From the NCBI GenBank assembly GCA_006503535.1, contig QYRS01000009.1, positions 2,294,001 through 2,358,000 on the forward strand: a DNA stretch of 64,000 nucleotides, read 5' to 3'. Positions 1 through 11,485 of this stretch are shown here, one piece after another. A model generated the notes under the pieces. It did no database searches, was not told where the DNA came from, and saw only the letters and a program-made list of their open reading frames with translations. The position numbers and the translations under genes are program-made. The stretch comes from Arthrinium phaeospermum (Eukaryota; Ascomycota; Sordariomycetes; Amphisphaeriales; Apiosporaceae). The first letter of the stretch is position 1, and the number at the start of each line of letters is the position of its first letter.

Positions 1-2271
1 CGCCATCGCTCTTGGGGACAGAGATGGAGTTTCTGCGTTCAGGTTCAGCAGAGGGTAGCCGCGCTTGCATGCTGCCGAAGAGTCGAGTGTAGAGAACTAG
101 CAGCTCGTGGCTGGCGTTTACGGCAACTTCTGGCCCCTCCAGCAGCTCGAGCAGTGCAAGCTGGGTCATCTTGATCTCTATGATGCCTTCCTTCTCAAGG
201 TCGTCCATGTCGTCCACTAACCCGTGTGTTTTGGGGTCTCCGGCCTGGGCTGCTTCCACCTCGTTAAGATGCTCGCTTCTATAAGCACCCTCCGCATTTT
301 CGGATCCGAAGAGGACTGTGGGGTCATCAAATTGCTCGAAGGCCCCCTCGCAGGCGCGGGCTGCCATGACATATTCCTGTCTCGCACTCAAGAGCAGTGA
401 GAGCAAGTGCCACAAGGGAATAAGCGAGCGCTCCCGCCAGTACGCTTCCGATGGTGACCCCTGGTTTCCCGCCTTCTTATTAGACATTAGAGCAGCCTTG
501 ACAAAGTCGATGGCAGCACTCAGCTTGCGCTGCTCCGCCAGTAATAACCCGAGTGCGAACAGGGTCCTGACATCGGTAGGATTGCCAGTGTCGGGGTTGA
601 GGGACTTCTGGAAGCACCGAATAGCTTTCTCTTGCGCCTCAACTCGGGAGACGGCGCTGTATGTCTTCCGCGACCATTGGGCCTGTGCCAGTCCAATGGC
701 TTGCCACGCCAAGGCATTGACATGAGCAGGTATCCTGGGGTGAAGGGGTTCACCGTCTTCGGTCTCTTCAGTCAGGGTGGGAATCTGCTCGTCGACTTTG
801 GGAAGTGGTCCTGGAAGCTTCTCGAGCATCTCTTCCAGCTCATCGCCGAGCTCGCGGGCCTTTTCCGCTTCGTCCTGGAACCCGTATTTACATAACGCTG
901 TTATCGCTTTAGAGAGTGTCTCAAGGACGGTTGCGTCATCGTCCAAGCTCGGCTCGGGATGACCTGTTTTGTCGACGCGCGCCTTGCCCTTCTTGACGAT
1001 CTCCAGATAGGAATCGAGAGCTTTGAATGCCAGATCAAAATCGGCAACAGCCAGATGGACTGTGAATAGGTGACGAAGGATGGCAGTCGAATGGAATGTC
1101 TTGGTGGCGGCTTTATACAGTATATCAAGGGTGCCACGGCTGAGTCCTTCTTTACCACCAATTCCCAAGTCATGCTCGTCCCATTCCCGTCCGGAGAGGA
1201 TGGTCCAATTGACCATGACTGTGTGGACGAAAAGTTCCACCTCCTCTCTCTCCTCATCGGCGCGAGGGAATGTTGTTTCGGTCAGCAGGAGAGCTTCATA
1301 GGCGGCCTCAACCTTCTTCAACTCCGTCCGCAGTTGATTCCTCGCCGATGCCTCATCCTCAGGTACTTTGTCGACGAAACCTGTCGGGAATGGCAGATCC
1401 TGGCGGAGAATGGCCGAAATAGCACCATAGTACTCGTACCAGACTCTTCTCCTGGGCACAGCATCGCGGAATCCTTGACCGCCTGTCACCGAAGTGCTTT
1501 GAGTCCTCGAAGTATCCCAGTACGTGGCCCATGTGCGGAAAGGTGCAAGACTGTTGGGGTCTTCCAGTGTTTTCTCGCCCTGTTCCAAGGACTGCGCGTG
1601 CAGCATGCAATATTCCGTCAGGAAGAGTTCGGCCCAGAACTGCAACTCCTTGCGCCCCTTTTCCCCTTCCCAGATCTTCGACAGCGATGGCAGCGACGTT
1701 TCGAACACAGCCAGGGCAGGGGGTCGCTCGTTATCTCGAGAAAGGCAGTTGGCCTTCAAGTAGGTTGCTTTCAGAGCACACACTTTTGTCCATTCCGAAG
1801 TGGCGGTCTCGGAAGCTTCGAATTGCTGATACCCCTGATCCGAGCCTTCATGGAGCTGGGCAGCAGCGGTACTGTAGTCGCTCAAGGCCCAGTATGTCCA
1901 CCCAATGCACACCTGCGCTTGGAATCTGTCCTCGAGGTGGGTGCTCTCTCCGGCAAGTGCGGACTGTAACTTTTGCAACTGCTCTGCGATCGCGGCATTC
2001 TCCGGCGGTAGCGCAGTCGTGGGGCGCGATGATTGTTTGCCCTGTTCTTTCGTAATGGCGCATTCGGTCTCGGCTGTCGTGGCGAGGCCTAGAGAGACAG
2101 GAAGTGGTCAGAAGGTGGTTTCTCGTCATGCCAGGGGCTATAGGGTATCGTACATGCTCTGCTAGGTGCATGTTTGCGGACTTTGCGCACTAGCTCGGGC
2201 ACAGCGTCCCATCTGCCCTCGCAGCGAGCATCTTCGAGCTGTGCAAGGTATCTCTCCCCTTTTACGGGGTT
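1..2271 (-). CDS. TPR protein, YPP1/TTC7-like (fungal 'filamentation protein' type); 3' end outside the window
   Basis: Reverse-strand reading gives a long alpha-helical protein that runs off the window start. Exons seen: 2271..2154 (VKGERYLAQLEDARCEG, then VPELVRKVRKHAP), intron 2153..2089 (GTACGA...TAG), then 2088..1 open throughout. The intron junction keeps frame (SRA-C-LATTAETE). Tetratricopeptide-like helices recur, for example QVCIGWTYWALSDYSTAA near 1860-1920 and NALAWQAIGLAQAQWSRK near 660-715. In this family (YPP1 in yeast, TTC7 in animals; often annotated RHF1 or filamentation protein in moulds) the protein helps anchor PI4-kinase Stt4 at the plasma membrane with EFR3. That role is family knowledge, not visible here. 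The first coding exon is unresolved: an acceptor TAG lies at 2274-2272, and an ATG at 2345 with a weak GTCAGT donor is one option. It is divergent from RIX1. Confidence 0.62.
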
Positions 2272-3067
2272 CTATAGAATGCGTTCTGTCAGTGCCTGTC
2301 GTGTCGACAGTAAAGGGCGGGCGGGGGAATATAACTGACACTCATTCTGGGCAAGAGCGTGCGTCAGAGGCGCTAGAAACAACAACGTAAACTTGGACCA
2401 GGCTTATAGGACAATCCAAGGCGCAAACAACATGTCGCTCTCTCCGCTAAAGGAAGTAGAAGGCAGAAGGAAGGAGGAGGAAGGAGCAGAAACGCTGTGG
2501 TCAAATCAAAGAAATTAATGTACTGCCAACAAGTCGGTCACTGAGGAACAGGTCAGAAGAAGCTCTCTCTCCTTGAAGCAGCACGTCCAGTCCAGGCTTG
2601 ATCCAATGATTGACAGGTTGACAGTAACCGACCCGGGGTTCAGGAATTAATGTTCCAACCTAACCTAGGATGGATGGACAGGGATGGCGCACCTTCATCC
2701 ACCCAGACTGGAGTCGCTCTTCAGGGGGAGGGGCACGAAAGCCTCAGTGTGGCTGGGGCCTGCTTACGTACGTGCAGACGCGAAAGTACCTAGGTACGCG
2801 TTCTATGTACTTGCAGTCGCTATCGATTGAGTGGCTCCACTAAAAAGTTCAAATCAAACGAAACTTCGATGAGTTTGGCAGGACAATATCCCCAACCTTG
2901 ATATCGCAAATTGAGCTTGCTCCTCCGCATCTGGCGTTTACTTCCGTTGTGCATCTCCAACGCACAATAACAAAGGGCCGAATTTACCAGGGCCTTGTCG
3001 CGGGACCAACTCCGCGGCTCTCGTGTTACAGAGGCAGGCAATTCCTCCCGAGGTCACCTGAGCTATC
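2272..3067. promoter_or_regulatory. Divergent intergenic region, YPP1-like / RIX1
   Basis: About 0.8 kb between the two divergent genes. It holds purine-rich tracts (near 2455-2490) and a tacctaggta palindrome at 2787-2796. I see no coding ORF. The unresolved first exon of the YPP1-like gene should lie in its left third. Confidence 0.5.
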
Positions 3068-5558
3068 ATGTCACTGGTGTCATTGCCCCCAGAGCTACGG
3101 TCTCTGTGCCGGAAGTTGACGACCACGAAACCAGACCAGCTTCCCTCTATTCTTCCACTCCTGCTCAAGGATATTCAGCGCTGCCAAGGCCCCCTCTCGG
3201 CACCGCAGGAGGCCAAGACTGGCGCAAACTCAACCGAGGCGGCTGTGTTGGTGCATAAGCTCCGTACCCAGATCACGACTCTCCTCAATGGCAGGACTGT
3301 TGCGGGTCGCTTTGCGGCCGTCGTTCTGGTGAAGGCTTTTATCGAGACCGGTGGCTGGGAATGCCTCCGCTTGTCGGATGCCTGGGTGAAGGGACTATTG
3401 TCGGTTTTGCAGGTTGGTTACAGATCTCTCTACGCACCCCTGATTCCACGCACGCTAACGTATTTAGAAACGTGACCCTGTGGTTACCAAAGACCTATGT
3501 GTTGTGACTCTCACGAAAATATATGTGATGCTCCAAAGCTACCAAACACTGGTACGCGAGATCGCTACGCCCACTTTGCCTACCTTTGCGCAAGCGTGTC
3601 TGGGAATCCTGAAGCCCCCAAGCTCCAGCAAGGCACCACCGCCGCCTTTCAATTTCGTCCAGACTTTGTTTGATGCCTTCTCTACTCTGATTCCCCTTTT
3701 CCCTACCACGTTAAGACCCTTCAATGGTCAATTGCGGTCAGTTACTAGGCAGTATCTTGCCCCAACATCTTCGGATGAGGCGTTCATCCCCTCTGGTCTG
3801 CGCGAAAGCAGCCGTCGTCTGGTCATCAGACTGCACATGACGGCCGCCAAGGGTGGCGGCGCGGAAGAATGGACAAAACATCTTAACTCGCTCATCAAGG
3901 AATTCCACGTAACAGCGGATCACGTACTTCGGGCAGTCCATGAGAACTGGGAGTCAACCACCGGCTATACACATCAAACCGTCAGCTTTGATAATGAGCC
4001 AGCAGGTGGAGGCGATGGCCCGGATCAATTCCCGAAGTGGCAGGGCATCCAGTCTGGTAGCGAGCGGATGATCTCCTTACTCGAGTACATAGGGGATTGC
4101 CTTTGTTGTAGCACCAAGGTCGCCGTGACTCTTCCCATCAGCGCTCTGTTCGATATTTTGACCCGTATTGCGTCCATCACCCCTCCTGCCCCAGGACGGG
4201 AGAAGACGGCTGCGAGCCAGACAAACAATGCGATCGGCAGAGAAGAAAAAGACGACCTTTGGACGGTGTTCCCAGACATCCAGGTCGCCGTCATGAAACT
4301 TGTCCAACTGCTGGCCAACCGATTGGAGAGGAACTATGTTCCGTTGGCACAGGAGACTCTGGATTGCGTGCTAAGGATGTTCGAGACGGGTTATCGTCTG
4401 CCGCAGCTGCGGGAAACCACGTTTGGGGTAGTCAACATGATGCTCCCTCTCTGTGGGCCGACGATGTCGAAGACCAACGTTGCTTCGCTGGCGCTAGTTG
4501 CAAAGACGTGTTGCCGCGACCTTCTCGGGCATGCAGGCCATATCAAAGCACCCAAGATGCCCACGCCCACCGTGGTGAACGGTAACAAGACAAAGAACAT
4601 CACGCAGAACTCAGATTTGTTCCTTACAAATATCACCGAAGAGCAGACTCTGCAATCTACGCTCGCCCCCTCTCACCTCAAGACTGCCGAGAACCTCTTG
4701 GCCGCGTTCTTCAGTTACTTGCCACAACACTACATCAACTCGGCCCTGCGCTCTCAGCTGCTAAAGACGGCTATTCTCTGCCGCGTCAAGGATGCGCAGA
4801 TCGCAAGCGTCCTGCATCCCTCCAGGGACAGAAGCGGGCGGATCCCGCAGGTTATTCTGCCCTTCTTGTACCGCCAGTTCCCCCATGACGAGAGCATCGA
4901 GGTGTTGCGGTTCAACTTCCGTCCCATGACGGCTTCGGTCAAGGCCGATTTCGCCGATGGCGGCGACTACGCCGACGACGAGGATGCGGCTATGACCGAA
5001 CCCGCGGATGGATACGCGTTCGACAAGCCTTTTGAAGCAGCAGCTGCTCAAGACGACGACGACGACCAAATGGTGGTGGACGACGAGCCTGCTGCCACAT
5101 CATCAAAGGTTGAGCCTCCAGCACCCGCCACAGCGTTGCCTGTCGAGCCCAGCCCGTTCCTGGCTCAGCCTACTAGTAGCAGCAGCACGCAGCCCGAGCC
5201 GGTGGCAGTGGCAGCACCGGCAGTAGCCGAGTCGCCCGTCCGCACCATGACGACCAGATCCTTGAAGCGCAAGAGCAGTAGCGGCGTAGAAGCCGCCGCC
5301 GCCACGAAGAAGCGGGTCGAGGTCGAGAAGAAGGGGAAGGGGAAGAAGGCCGCAGCCGCGGTTGAAGAGACAACGACGGTAGAAGCTACTACTGCTGCGG
5401 AGGACGACCCCGGATTCACTTCGGTTGGATCGCTGGTGGAATCGACTCTGAAGAAGACCGTTCCTGTTCCCGCCGCAGATGATGACGATGATAGCGATGA
5501 CGAGAGTGTTCATTTGAATATGGAGCTTGATTCTGATGGGGATGAAGACGACGAATAG
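3068..5558 (+). CDS. RIX1: Pre-rRNA-processing protein RIX1
   Basis: Two exons, 3068..3412 and 3468..5558, joined in frame (SVLQ-KRDPVVTK) across a 55-bp intron with donor GTTGGT, a gctaac branch site and acceptor TAG; 811 residues. The N-terminal ~450 residues are the helical repeat part typical of RIX1 (PELRSLCRKLTTTKPDQLP, then KDLCVVTLTKIYVMLQSYQ). From about residue 610 the protein turns acidic and low-complexity, with Ala/Pro/Ser linkers, a basic patch (RSLKRKSSS, KKRVEVEKKGKGKK) and an Asp/Glu-rich end. RIX1 is a core subunit of the RIX1-IPI1-IPI3 complex, which acts in the nucleus on ITS2 processing and late pre-60S maturation with the ATPase Rea1. Two other ribosome-biogenesis genes (FAF1, DBP9) occur in the window but are not linked to it. 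Confidence 0.9.
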
Positions 5559-6364
5559 GGCTCAGGTTATGTAGGTAGTTTGGAGAGGTGTTGAAGTACA
5601 GAAGAATATATAATCACAATGTATCGTCACTTGTTTCCAAATTCTGATTTCCCGACTTTTCAAGACCATTCATCTATTCCTTTAACGAGGATATATCTGC
5701 CCTGGGAAAGGGTTCAGTGGGTGTAGACCATGCAAAACGAACAATATAACAAGGCATGAGCACGTCTTACCTAGGCAATAATCAAGAGAGAGTAGGATGT
5801 AGTTCGTAATTGAACCGTACAACTGCAATGGATCATCTCAAGCTGAACGAGCAGCTATTATGTAAAGTAAGTGCAGCATCATTCAATACGAACTCTGTCG
5901 ACTCCTTTCCATACGTATAATAGAAGCTAGCGCCGTCAACATACGGCAGCATTCAAGTGAGCAAGTTTCTTAGCTGCAGCATGCAGGAGTACATTTATGT
6001 TGACATAGCATAAACGAACGTGTGCAATATTCCCGACGAGTTCCCACTCACTTCCTTCTTTGATGCCAAGGAGTAGACTGAGACAACAAACACACTGACA
6101 GACGGACACATACATGCATATGCAGGTTAGAGACAGCTTACTGTTCCGTACTATGCAAACGACGTGAGCCGTATTGCTTGTCGCCGGTCTACAGAATGAG
6201 AGCACAAGGAATGGAGAAAGATTGTAGTTTGAGAACTCATTAAACAGCCGTCCTAGAAAACTCCCGGCTATGTATTCTGCTGTACTCCTCACATATATCT
6301 CAAGAAATAGATTTTAGAACAGATAAAAGTAAAATAACCAGAAAGAGCCTTCTCTAGATTGAAT
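5559..6364. other. Convergent intergenic region, RIX1 / GH16-like
   Basis: About 0.8 kb between two 3' ends. AT-richer than the genes, with possible poly(A) signals (gaatatataatcac near 5605). No coding ORF supported. Confidence 0.45.
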
Positions 6365-7513
6365 CTAAAGAATCGCAAATAGCGTAACGAAGAAAGCTGC
6401 AGCAAAACCCAGTGGCGAAGAAACCCCCATAATCGACGACGGGGCATCGTTGGCGACCAGCACAGCCGTGCCGATCTTGTGCGACTCGTCGACGCTGCAG
6501 ACCTTCTTGCAAGCATCGTCCTTCCGCTTGGCGTGCTTGGCGTGCGTCACGTAGCCTCCTCCGTTGGTGGTGGTGGCGTCGCCCGTGGAGTTGTAGAGCA
6601 GCTCGATCCATTGGATCTGCATGTAGGCCGCGTCGCCGCGGCTCATGTTGCCCGTCCAGGCGGTGCCCTCGCTCCACATGTTGAAGATGACCTGGGCCGG
6701 GTCGCGCGGGGTCTGAAACCCGATCTGCGAGACGTTCTGCCCGTCGACGTACCAGGTCGTAGTCTTAGGATTCCAGTCGAACCGGTGGACCGACCAGTCC
6801 TCCCAGCTGCGCGGGACCGTGGCGTTCTGCGTGGCCTTGCCCACCGTCTCGCCGGTCCGGCTGTACGACGGCTGGTTGGTGTACTGGATCCTGTCAGGCG
6901 GGTCGATGGTGCGGATTTCCAGGTCTGCCTCCTGGACTAGGTTGGGGTCATCGTCCTCGCCCTTGCGGTACGTGAACATGGCCGCGATGGCTCCCTTAGC
7001 GCCGACGGTACGGGTGTAAATGCGTGCCGAGAGGAAGTGGTAGCTCATAGGAACCGACTCGAACTCGGCAGCAGACTGGAAGTCCTCGTGCCTCATGGTG
7101 CGGAGAGTCAAAAACGTGTCAGATTCCGAATCCGGGTCCTGGTTCCTCTCGATGTAGACGTTGCTGGGCGAGTTGACCATGAGGAGTTTGGCCTCGCCAT
7201 CCTCCATGTTGCCGCTGTTGTTCCAGCCCTGTATACCCCATGAATCCATCCAATGGCTCTGCGTGAAATAGTCACTAGCAGGCGGTGCGATGGCGCTGTC
7301 GTCCGGGTCATTGATAGGCTCCGGTACGTTGACGTGCTCAGACAGGGACCGGAAGTCAAAGAACTTGTGGTTGGTGAAGAAATGGGAGTCTGTCCCATTG
7401 GTGACGAAGCAATCGCAATCGTTGTCGCTGGTTTCCTCGAAATCAGCTGCTTTGGTCATCGCCGCCATGGCGAGACCTGCAAGCAAACATGATCTCGGAT
7501 TCGCAAAGGCCAT
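6365..7513 (-). CDS. GPI-anchored glycoside hydrolase family 16-like protein
   Basis: Single-exon 382-residue protein. The N-terminus is a signal peptide (CLLAGLAMAAMTKAA, residues 9-23). The body has the concanavalin-like GH16 fold signature, with the catalytic motif E-A-D-L-E at residues 195-199, matching the E-x-D-x-E of beta-bulge GH16 enzymes (nucleophile E195, acid/base E199). Downstream WEDWSVHRFDWNPKTTTWYV and QVIFNMWSEG are typical of the family. The C-terminus ends in a short hydrophobic stretch (GFAAAFFVTLFAIL) after a small-residue/serine region, as in GPI-anchored proteins. Several N-x-S/T sites are present. A wall beta-glucan or chitin-glucan acting enzyme is likely; substrate cannot be told from sequence alone. 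The region between signal peptide and core has paired cysteines (NDCDCF) and is less conserved. Start chosen because it gives the signal peptide. Confidence 0.8.
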   Translation of the reverse strand: MAFANPRSCLLAGLAMAAMTKAADFEETSDNDCDCFVTNGTDSHFFTNHKFFDFRSLSEHVNVPEPINDPDDSAIAPPASDYFTQSHWMDSWGIQGWNNSGNMEDGEAKLLMVNSPSNVYIERNQDPDSESDTFLTLRTMRHEDFQSAAEFESVPMSYHFLSARIYTRTVGAKGAIAAMFTYRKGEDDDPNLVQEADLEIRTIDPPDRIQYTNQPSYSRTGETVGKATQNATVPRSWEDWSVHRFDWNPKTTTWYVDGQNVSQIGFQTPRDPAQVIFNMWSEGTAWTGNMSRGDAAYMQIQWIELLYNSTGDATTTNGGGYVTHAKHAKRKDDACKKVCSVDESHKIGTAVLVANDAPSSIMGVSSPLGFAAAFFVTLFAIL

Positions 7514-9801
7514 TATTACGGGTTGTAATCAACAGCTCCGGCCCCTTGGATGTTGGCTGTCAAGTAGCAAAAATGTCTGAGCAATTAATGCAGCAAGAAG
7601 AAAGAAGCGAGAGGGTAATTATATGGTAACCGAGCAAGCGGATACCCGACTCATTATCATATGGCGGTTCTGCAGAGGCGAGGCGGGTGGGTGGTATGGG
7701 ATGATGCAGCGGGACGATATTCCAGAACAGACAACCCCATAAACCCCACGCACACACACGACGTTTGGGGTAGCTAGCTACAATGCCTAGATTGTAAGCA
7801 TGCAAAAGAAATAATATGCAGATGACAACAAGTGGGTTGGGGATGGTATGGTGCGGCGAAGCGCCCAGCCAAGGCTGTGCTGCTGTTCAAGCTAACCACA
7901 CGGGAGGTGCTTCATCGGAGCCTGCGGACAGACGGACTTTCCAGGCACTTACTTACGCGAAGTGCTGCCGCTTTCCCCACCCAATGGGGGAATCTAGACC
8001 CTCCAGACAAAGAAAAGGTGCAGCTGGGTAGGGCTTGGCCGGTCAGGTTCAAGGGTTTGACCAGGACAAGTTGCTGCCATGTGTGTTGAGGTTATGGTGG
8101 GATAAAGTAGAGTGCATCATCTGGCTAAATGGCTGAATTGTAATCAAGTGATATCGTCGATAGGGGCAGGCTGCGACCAGCTGCTGGAGAACCGCTCGTT
8201 TGATAAGAAGAATCGAAAATCGACCTTTTCCTCGCCGCTGTCATTGTGCGGATGGTGTCACAGAGAGCTCTCCGTATAAGGGAAGCGAGAGGAAAGGAAA
8301 TGAGACATCCAGGAGTTGACTGATCGACTCCCAGAATACTGTACTCGGGATTTGCCGAGCCATAAAAACAAATTCAACAATGCGTGATGAACACACCGTC
8401 AGACCGGACTGCTTCACTGGCGAATAAAATGCAACTTGGCCTGGCTAAAATTAGCTAGGCCAAGGGCTGGTAAGCGATGAGCAGCGAGTATTCGTTGATT
8501 GATTAATTGCCCATGGACGACACGTCGTACAAGAACGGTGGGAGTTTTTACCTGGTTGCTTGGTTGCCTCCCTCACCTACCTAGGGATAAGCAGCACGAG
8601 TTGGCTTGCATGCAGAGGATGGCTTGGGACCAAACTAGCAGAAGCCAGCCACCGAACGTGGAACACCGGTGTCTTCAGCCCAATCCGATGGAGCAGTCAA
8701 CGGAAACAAGTGCGTAAGCGACGGGAGCGTAGGCGGGTGGCAGAGCTTGGCGTGCCGTACTCTCGAGGAAACACGTCAGATACCAACAGCGGCTGTGACT
8801 GGAGGTCGTTTGTAGGCATGGGATGTCAGCGCAATACTTCCCGTCCACGACAGGCTTTCAGCTGCACTTGACAGACATACAGCGCAAGAGCTATCACATG
8901 GAGATTTCATGCATATAAAGGCTGCAAGCTGATTGAAACGGGAAGCAACATCTGGAATAATATCAATAAAGGAAATTGGAGAGCGGCTGTACATCCCGAA
9001 GTACAAGGCCCGGTGAAGGGAGTGATGATGTGATCTGCATCTTGTTAGATCGGGAGCAGCCGTGAGGGTGGATAGGCCAAATCCACTCACTGTTCCCATC
9101 TCAAGATGTACTAACAACCTAGCTCAGTACAATTGAAGGTGATGGATGGGAGAGAGACTTGGATAATGAATTCCCCGAAGCCCGGGATGATCAGGTCAAG
9201 TCACGGCACGGTGGAAAGGATGTACCTACTTCATTTGGGCGGCAGCTAAAACCAGGCTGGGTGAACAGGGCAGAGTGCAGGCGGCAGGGCGGGCGGGACC
9301 TGACGTTGGACGATAAGCCGATAAGGTTATCTGGCGCTGGGTAATTGCCCAGAACAATGTTAGGAGGCTCTTCCTTGGCTTCCATCAAGTTCGAGAAATC
9401 GGGGACTGAAACCAGAACCAAATCCATTGCTAGCCCATCGGTCAGCAGCATCATCAGATCTAGTACATCCATTTTGATGTATGCATTTGATTTCTCCTAG
9501 GGTAGGGCCTTTTTTTACCTGGACTCCAGGTCAATTCTTCCAGTACAAGTCACCGGACTAGTAAACGTTATTCCGCAGAAGCACGCGCTGGAGAGTCGGC
9601 TGAGCAAAGCATCCGCCCACAACAGCGACAAGGCTGGCGTTGATCATTCCATCATCGTACGGAGCTTCGGTCCATCTTCATTCAGTGTCGCTGGATATGA
9701 TGTTTATCACCCTTGTGATTTGTACCTGACACCCTGCTAACAGAATCAGGACTTGCCTATGATATAAGTTCGTCGGAAACCCCGGAGACCCAAAAGTGAT
9801 C
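7514..9801. promoter_or_regulatory. Divergent intergenic region, GH16-like / WW protein
   Basis: About 2.3 kb with no credible ORF. Short AC repeats near 7750. Likely holds the promoters of both flanking genes. I find no transposon-like ORF or terminal repeat. Confidence 0.45.
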
Positions 9802-10641
9802 ATGACTTCCGCAACCAATTCACCCAAGCCTGACGAGGCTACCCCCTCGACCGCGGAGGCGCAACCGCATCAGGTCTCCGACAACAATGCCGATCCCCAG
9901 CCTGCAGAAGAAGTGGAAAAGACCAACCCTTCCGGGCCGAACTCGCGCTCAGCTTCGCCCGTCGAGTCTACCGAGTCGCGCGAGTCTGGCGAAGCCTCGC
10001 CAGTAGATCCGTCGACACGAGAGGTATCGCAGAGCGACTCAGCAGCGCCCCCGCTGCCTAGCGAACCGGTACCGGAATCAGAGGACGATGGTTGGGATTA
10101 TCATTGGGATGCGACACACCAGGCTTACTTTTTCTACAATCGCATTACGAACGAAAGCACGTGGGAGAACCCAAGGTCCAGGACTAGCGGTGCGAGTGCT
10201 CCTGCCGCCGCCGCCGCCGTCGCGCCTGGCATTCCAGAACTACCCAAGAACGAGAAGCCGCCTGCCGGAGGATACAACCCTGCCATCCACGGCGATTACG
10301 ATCCCAACGCGTGGTATGCCCAGTCCAACGAGGGGCCAGACGGCGATCAGGCCACGGTCCCCAGCACAGAGGCTGCCTATGCCGCCATAGGGTCCTTCAA
10401 CCGCTTCACGGGCCGCTGGCAAGCCGACGACCAGAACCCCGACAGGCACAACGACGAGTCCAAGTCCAAGCGACAGATGAATGCGTTCTTCGATGTAGAT
10501 GCCGCTGCCAACTCCCACGATGGCCGAAGTCTCAAGGCCGAGCGTTCCGGCAAGAAGCCCAGCAAGACGGAGCTCAAACAGTTCAAGGAGAAGAGGCGCG
10601 CGCGGAAGGAGGAAAAGCGGAGAGCGTGGCTCTTGGATTAA
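9802..10641 (+). CDS. WW-domain protein with basic helical C-terminus
   Basis: Single exon, 279 residues from the ATG at 9802. The first ~90 residues are Ser/Pro/Glu-rich and probably disordered. A single WW domain follows at about residues 95-125 (GWDYHWDATHQAYFFYN, then RITNESTWENP), with both signature tryptophans and the terminal proline present. The middle has a NPAIHGDYDPNAWY motif and a FNRFTGRWQ motif. The last ~40 residues form a strongly basic predicted helix (LKAERSGKKPSKTELKQF...EKRRARKEEKRRAW). WW domains bind proline-rich ligands. The basic tail suggests nucleic-acid or nuclear binding, perhaps with the splicing or transcription machinery, but that is inference. I recognise the architecture as conserved in filamentous fungi but know no assigned function. 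Confidence 0.78.
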   Translation: MTSATNSPKPDEATPSTAEAQPHQVSDNNADPQPAEEVEKTNPSGPNSRSASPVESTESRESGEASPVDPSTREVSQSDSAAPPLPSEPVPESEDDGWDYHWDATHQAYFFYNRITNESTWENPRSRTSGASAPAAAAAVAPGIPELPKNEKPPAGGYNPAIHGDYDPNAWYAQSNEGPDGDQATVPSTEAAYAAIGSFNRFTGRWQADDQNPDRHNDESKSKRQMNAFFDVDAAANSHDGRSLKAERSGKKPSKTELKQFKEKRRARKEEKRRAWLLD

Positions 10642-11485
10642 ACCGACCCGTGGAACCATAGGCGTTTTGGGTTACTGAGCGAATCACTACGCTCAAAAAA
10701 TCGGTTTGATATGCTTTCTTTGTGTATACGGCGGACGGCGTTCGATGCAATTCCACGACCAAAACCGTGGGGCATCAGGAGTTGGTCCCAGGGTAAATTA
10801 GACGTGGCTAGCCTATATGGGCTCTTTGGGCAATTAAGTTGGATTTATGTATACATACTGATCATCTTGGTGAATAAAATGGGCTACGCGTAGCTTTGGA
10901 AATGCACATGCAATTACCTATAACATCTTACACCCGTATCCTCGCTACGGTCCGTAGCTGATCATGCCAAGTGCGCTGGGGGGCCTGCCATGCTCTGGAA
11001 TAAGAAGGGCGGGGGTCTTTCCTGTATGCTTAGATCCATTGAAACATGATATTAAGAAAATGAGCCACCATCCTTTTGATGCCAGGGGTTTCACAGCATT
11101 CACCCAAGTGCCAGGGCTGGCCCTGGCGATATGCGACTGATGGCCTACTTTTGCAGGGGATATTCCTTAGCTGCGAATGTGACGTATAAGTTGCTACATG
11201 TTGGCCCTTATCATTGCCAAACCGGAATTGACGTAATCCCAATTCATATTCATATAATCATGCGCTATAGTCATCGTCAACTCCTCCGGGTTTTTGCGGC
11301 CAAACTTAACTGTAGACATGCGGGTCAACCGACGAACCCAAACCCTAACTTGCAACAAGAACACTCCATTGTGACGGCTCTTCTTTAACATAAAGTCCTC
11401 TCGCCGCGCTTCCTAACCATAGCCCTGGTATTCCAATTTGCTGGCACCCCTTGTCCCTGAATTCCCGCTTCCTTCCATCCATTAC
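10642..11485. other. Convergent intergenic region, WW protein / AhpC-like
   Basis: About 0.84 kb between two 3' ends. No ORF of note. Composition is moderately AT-rich. Confidence 0.4.

Noticed and set aside
1070..1969. 299-residue plus-strand ORF
   Set aside because: It is the antisense shadow of the TPR protein gene, whose reading frame is continuous on the other strand.
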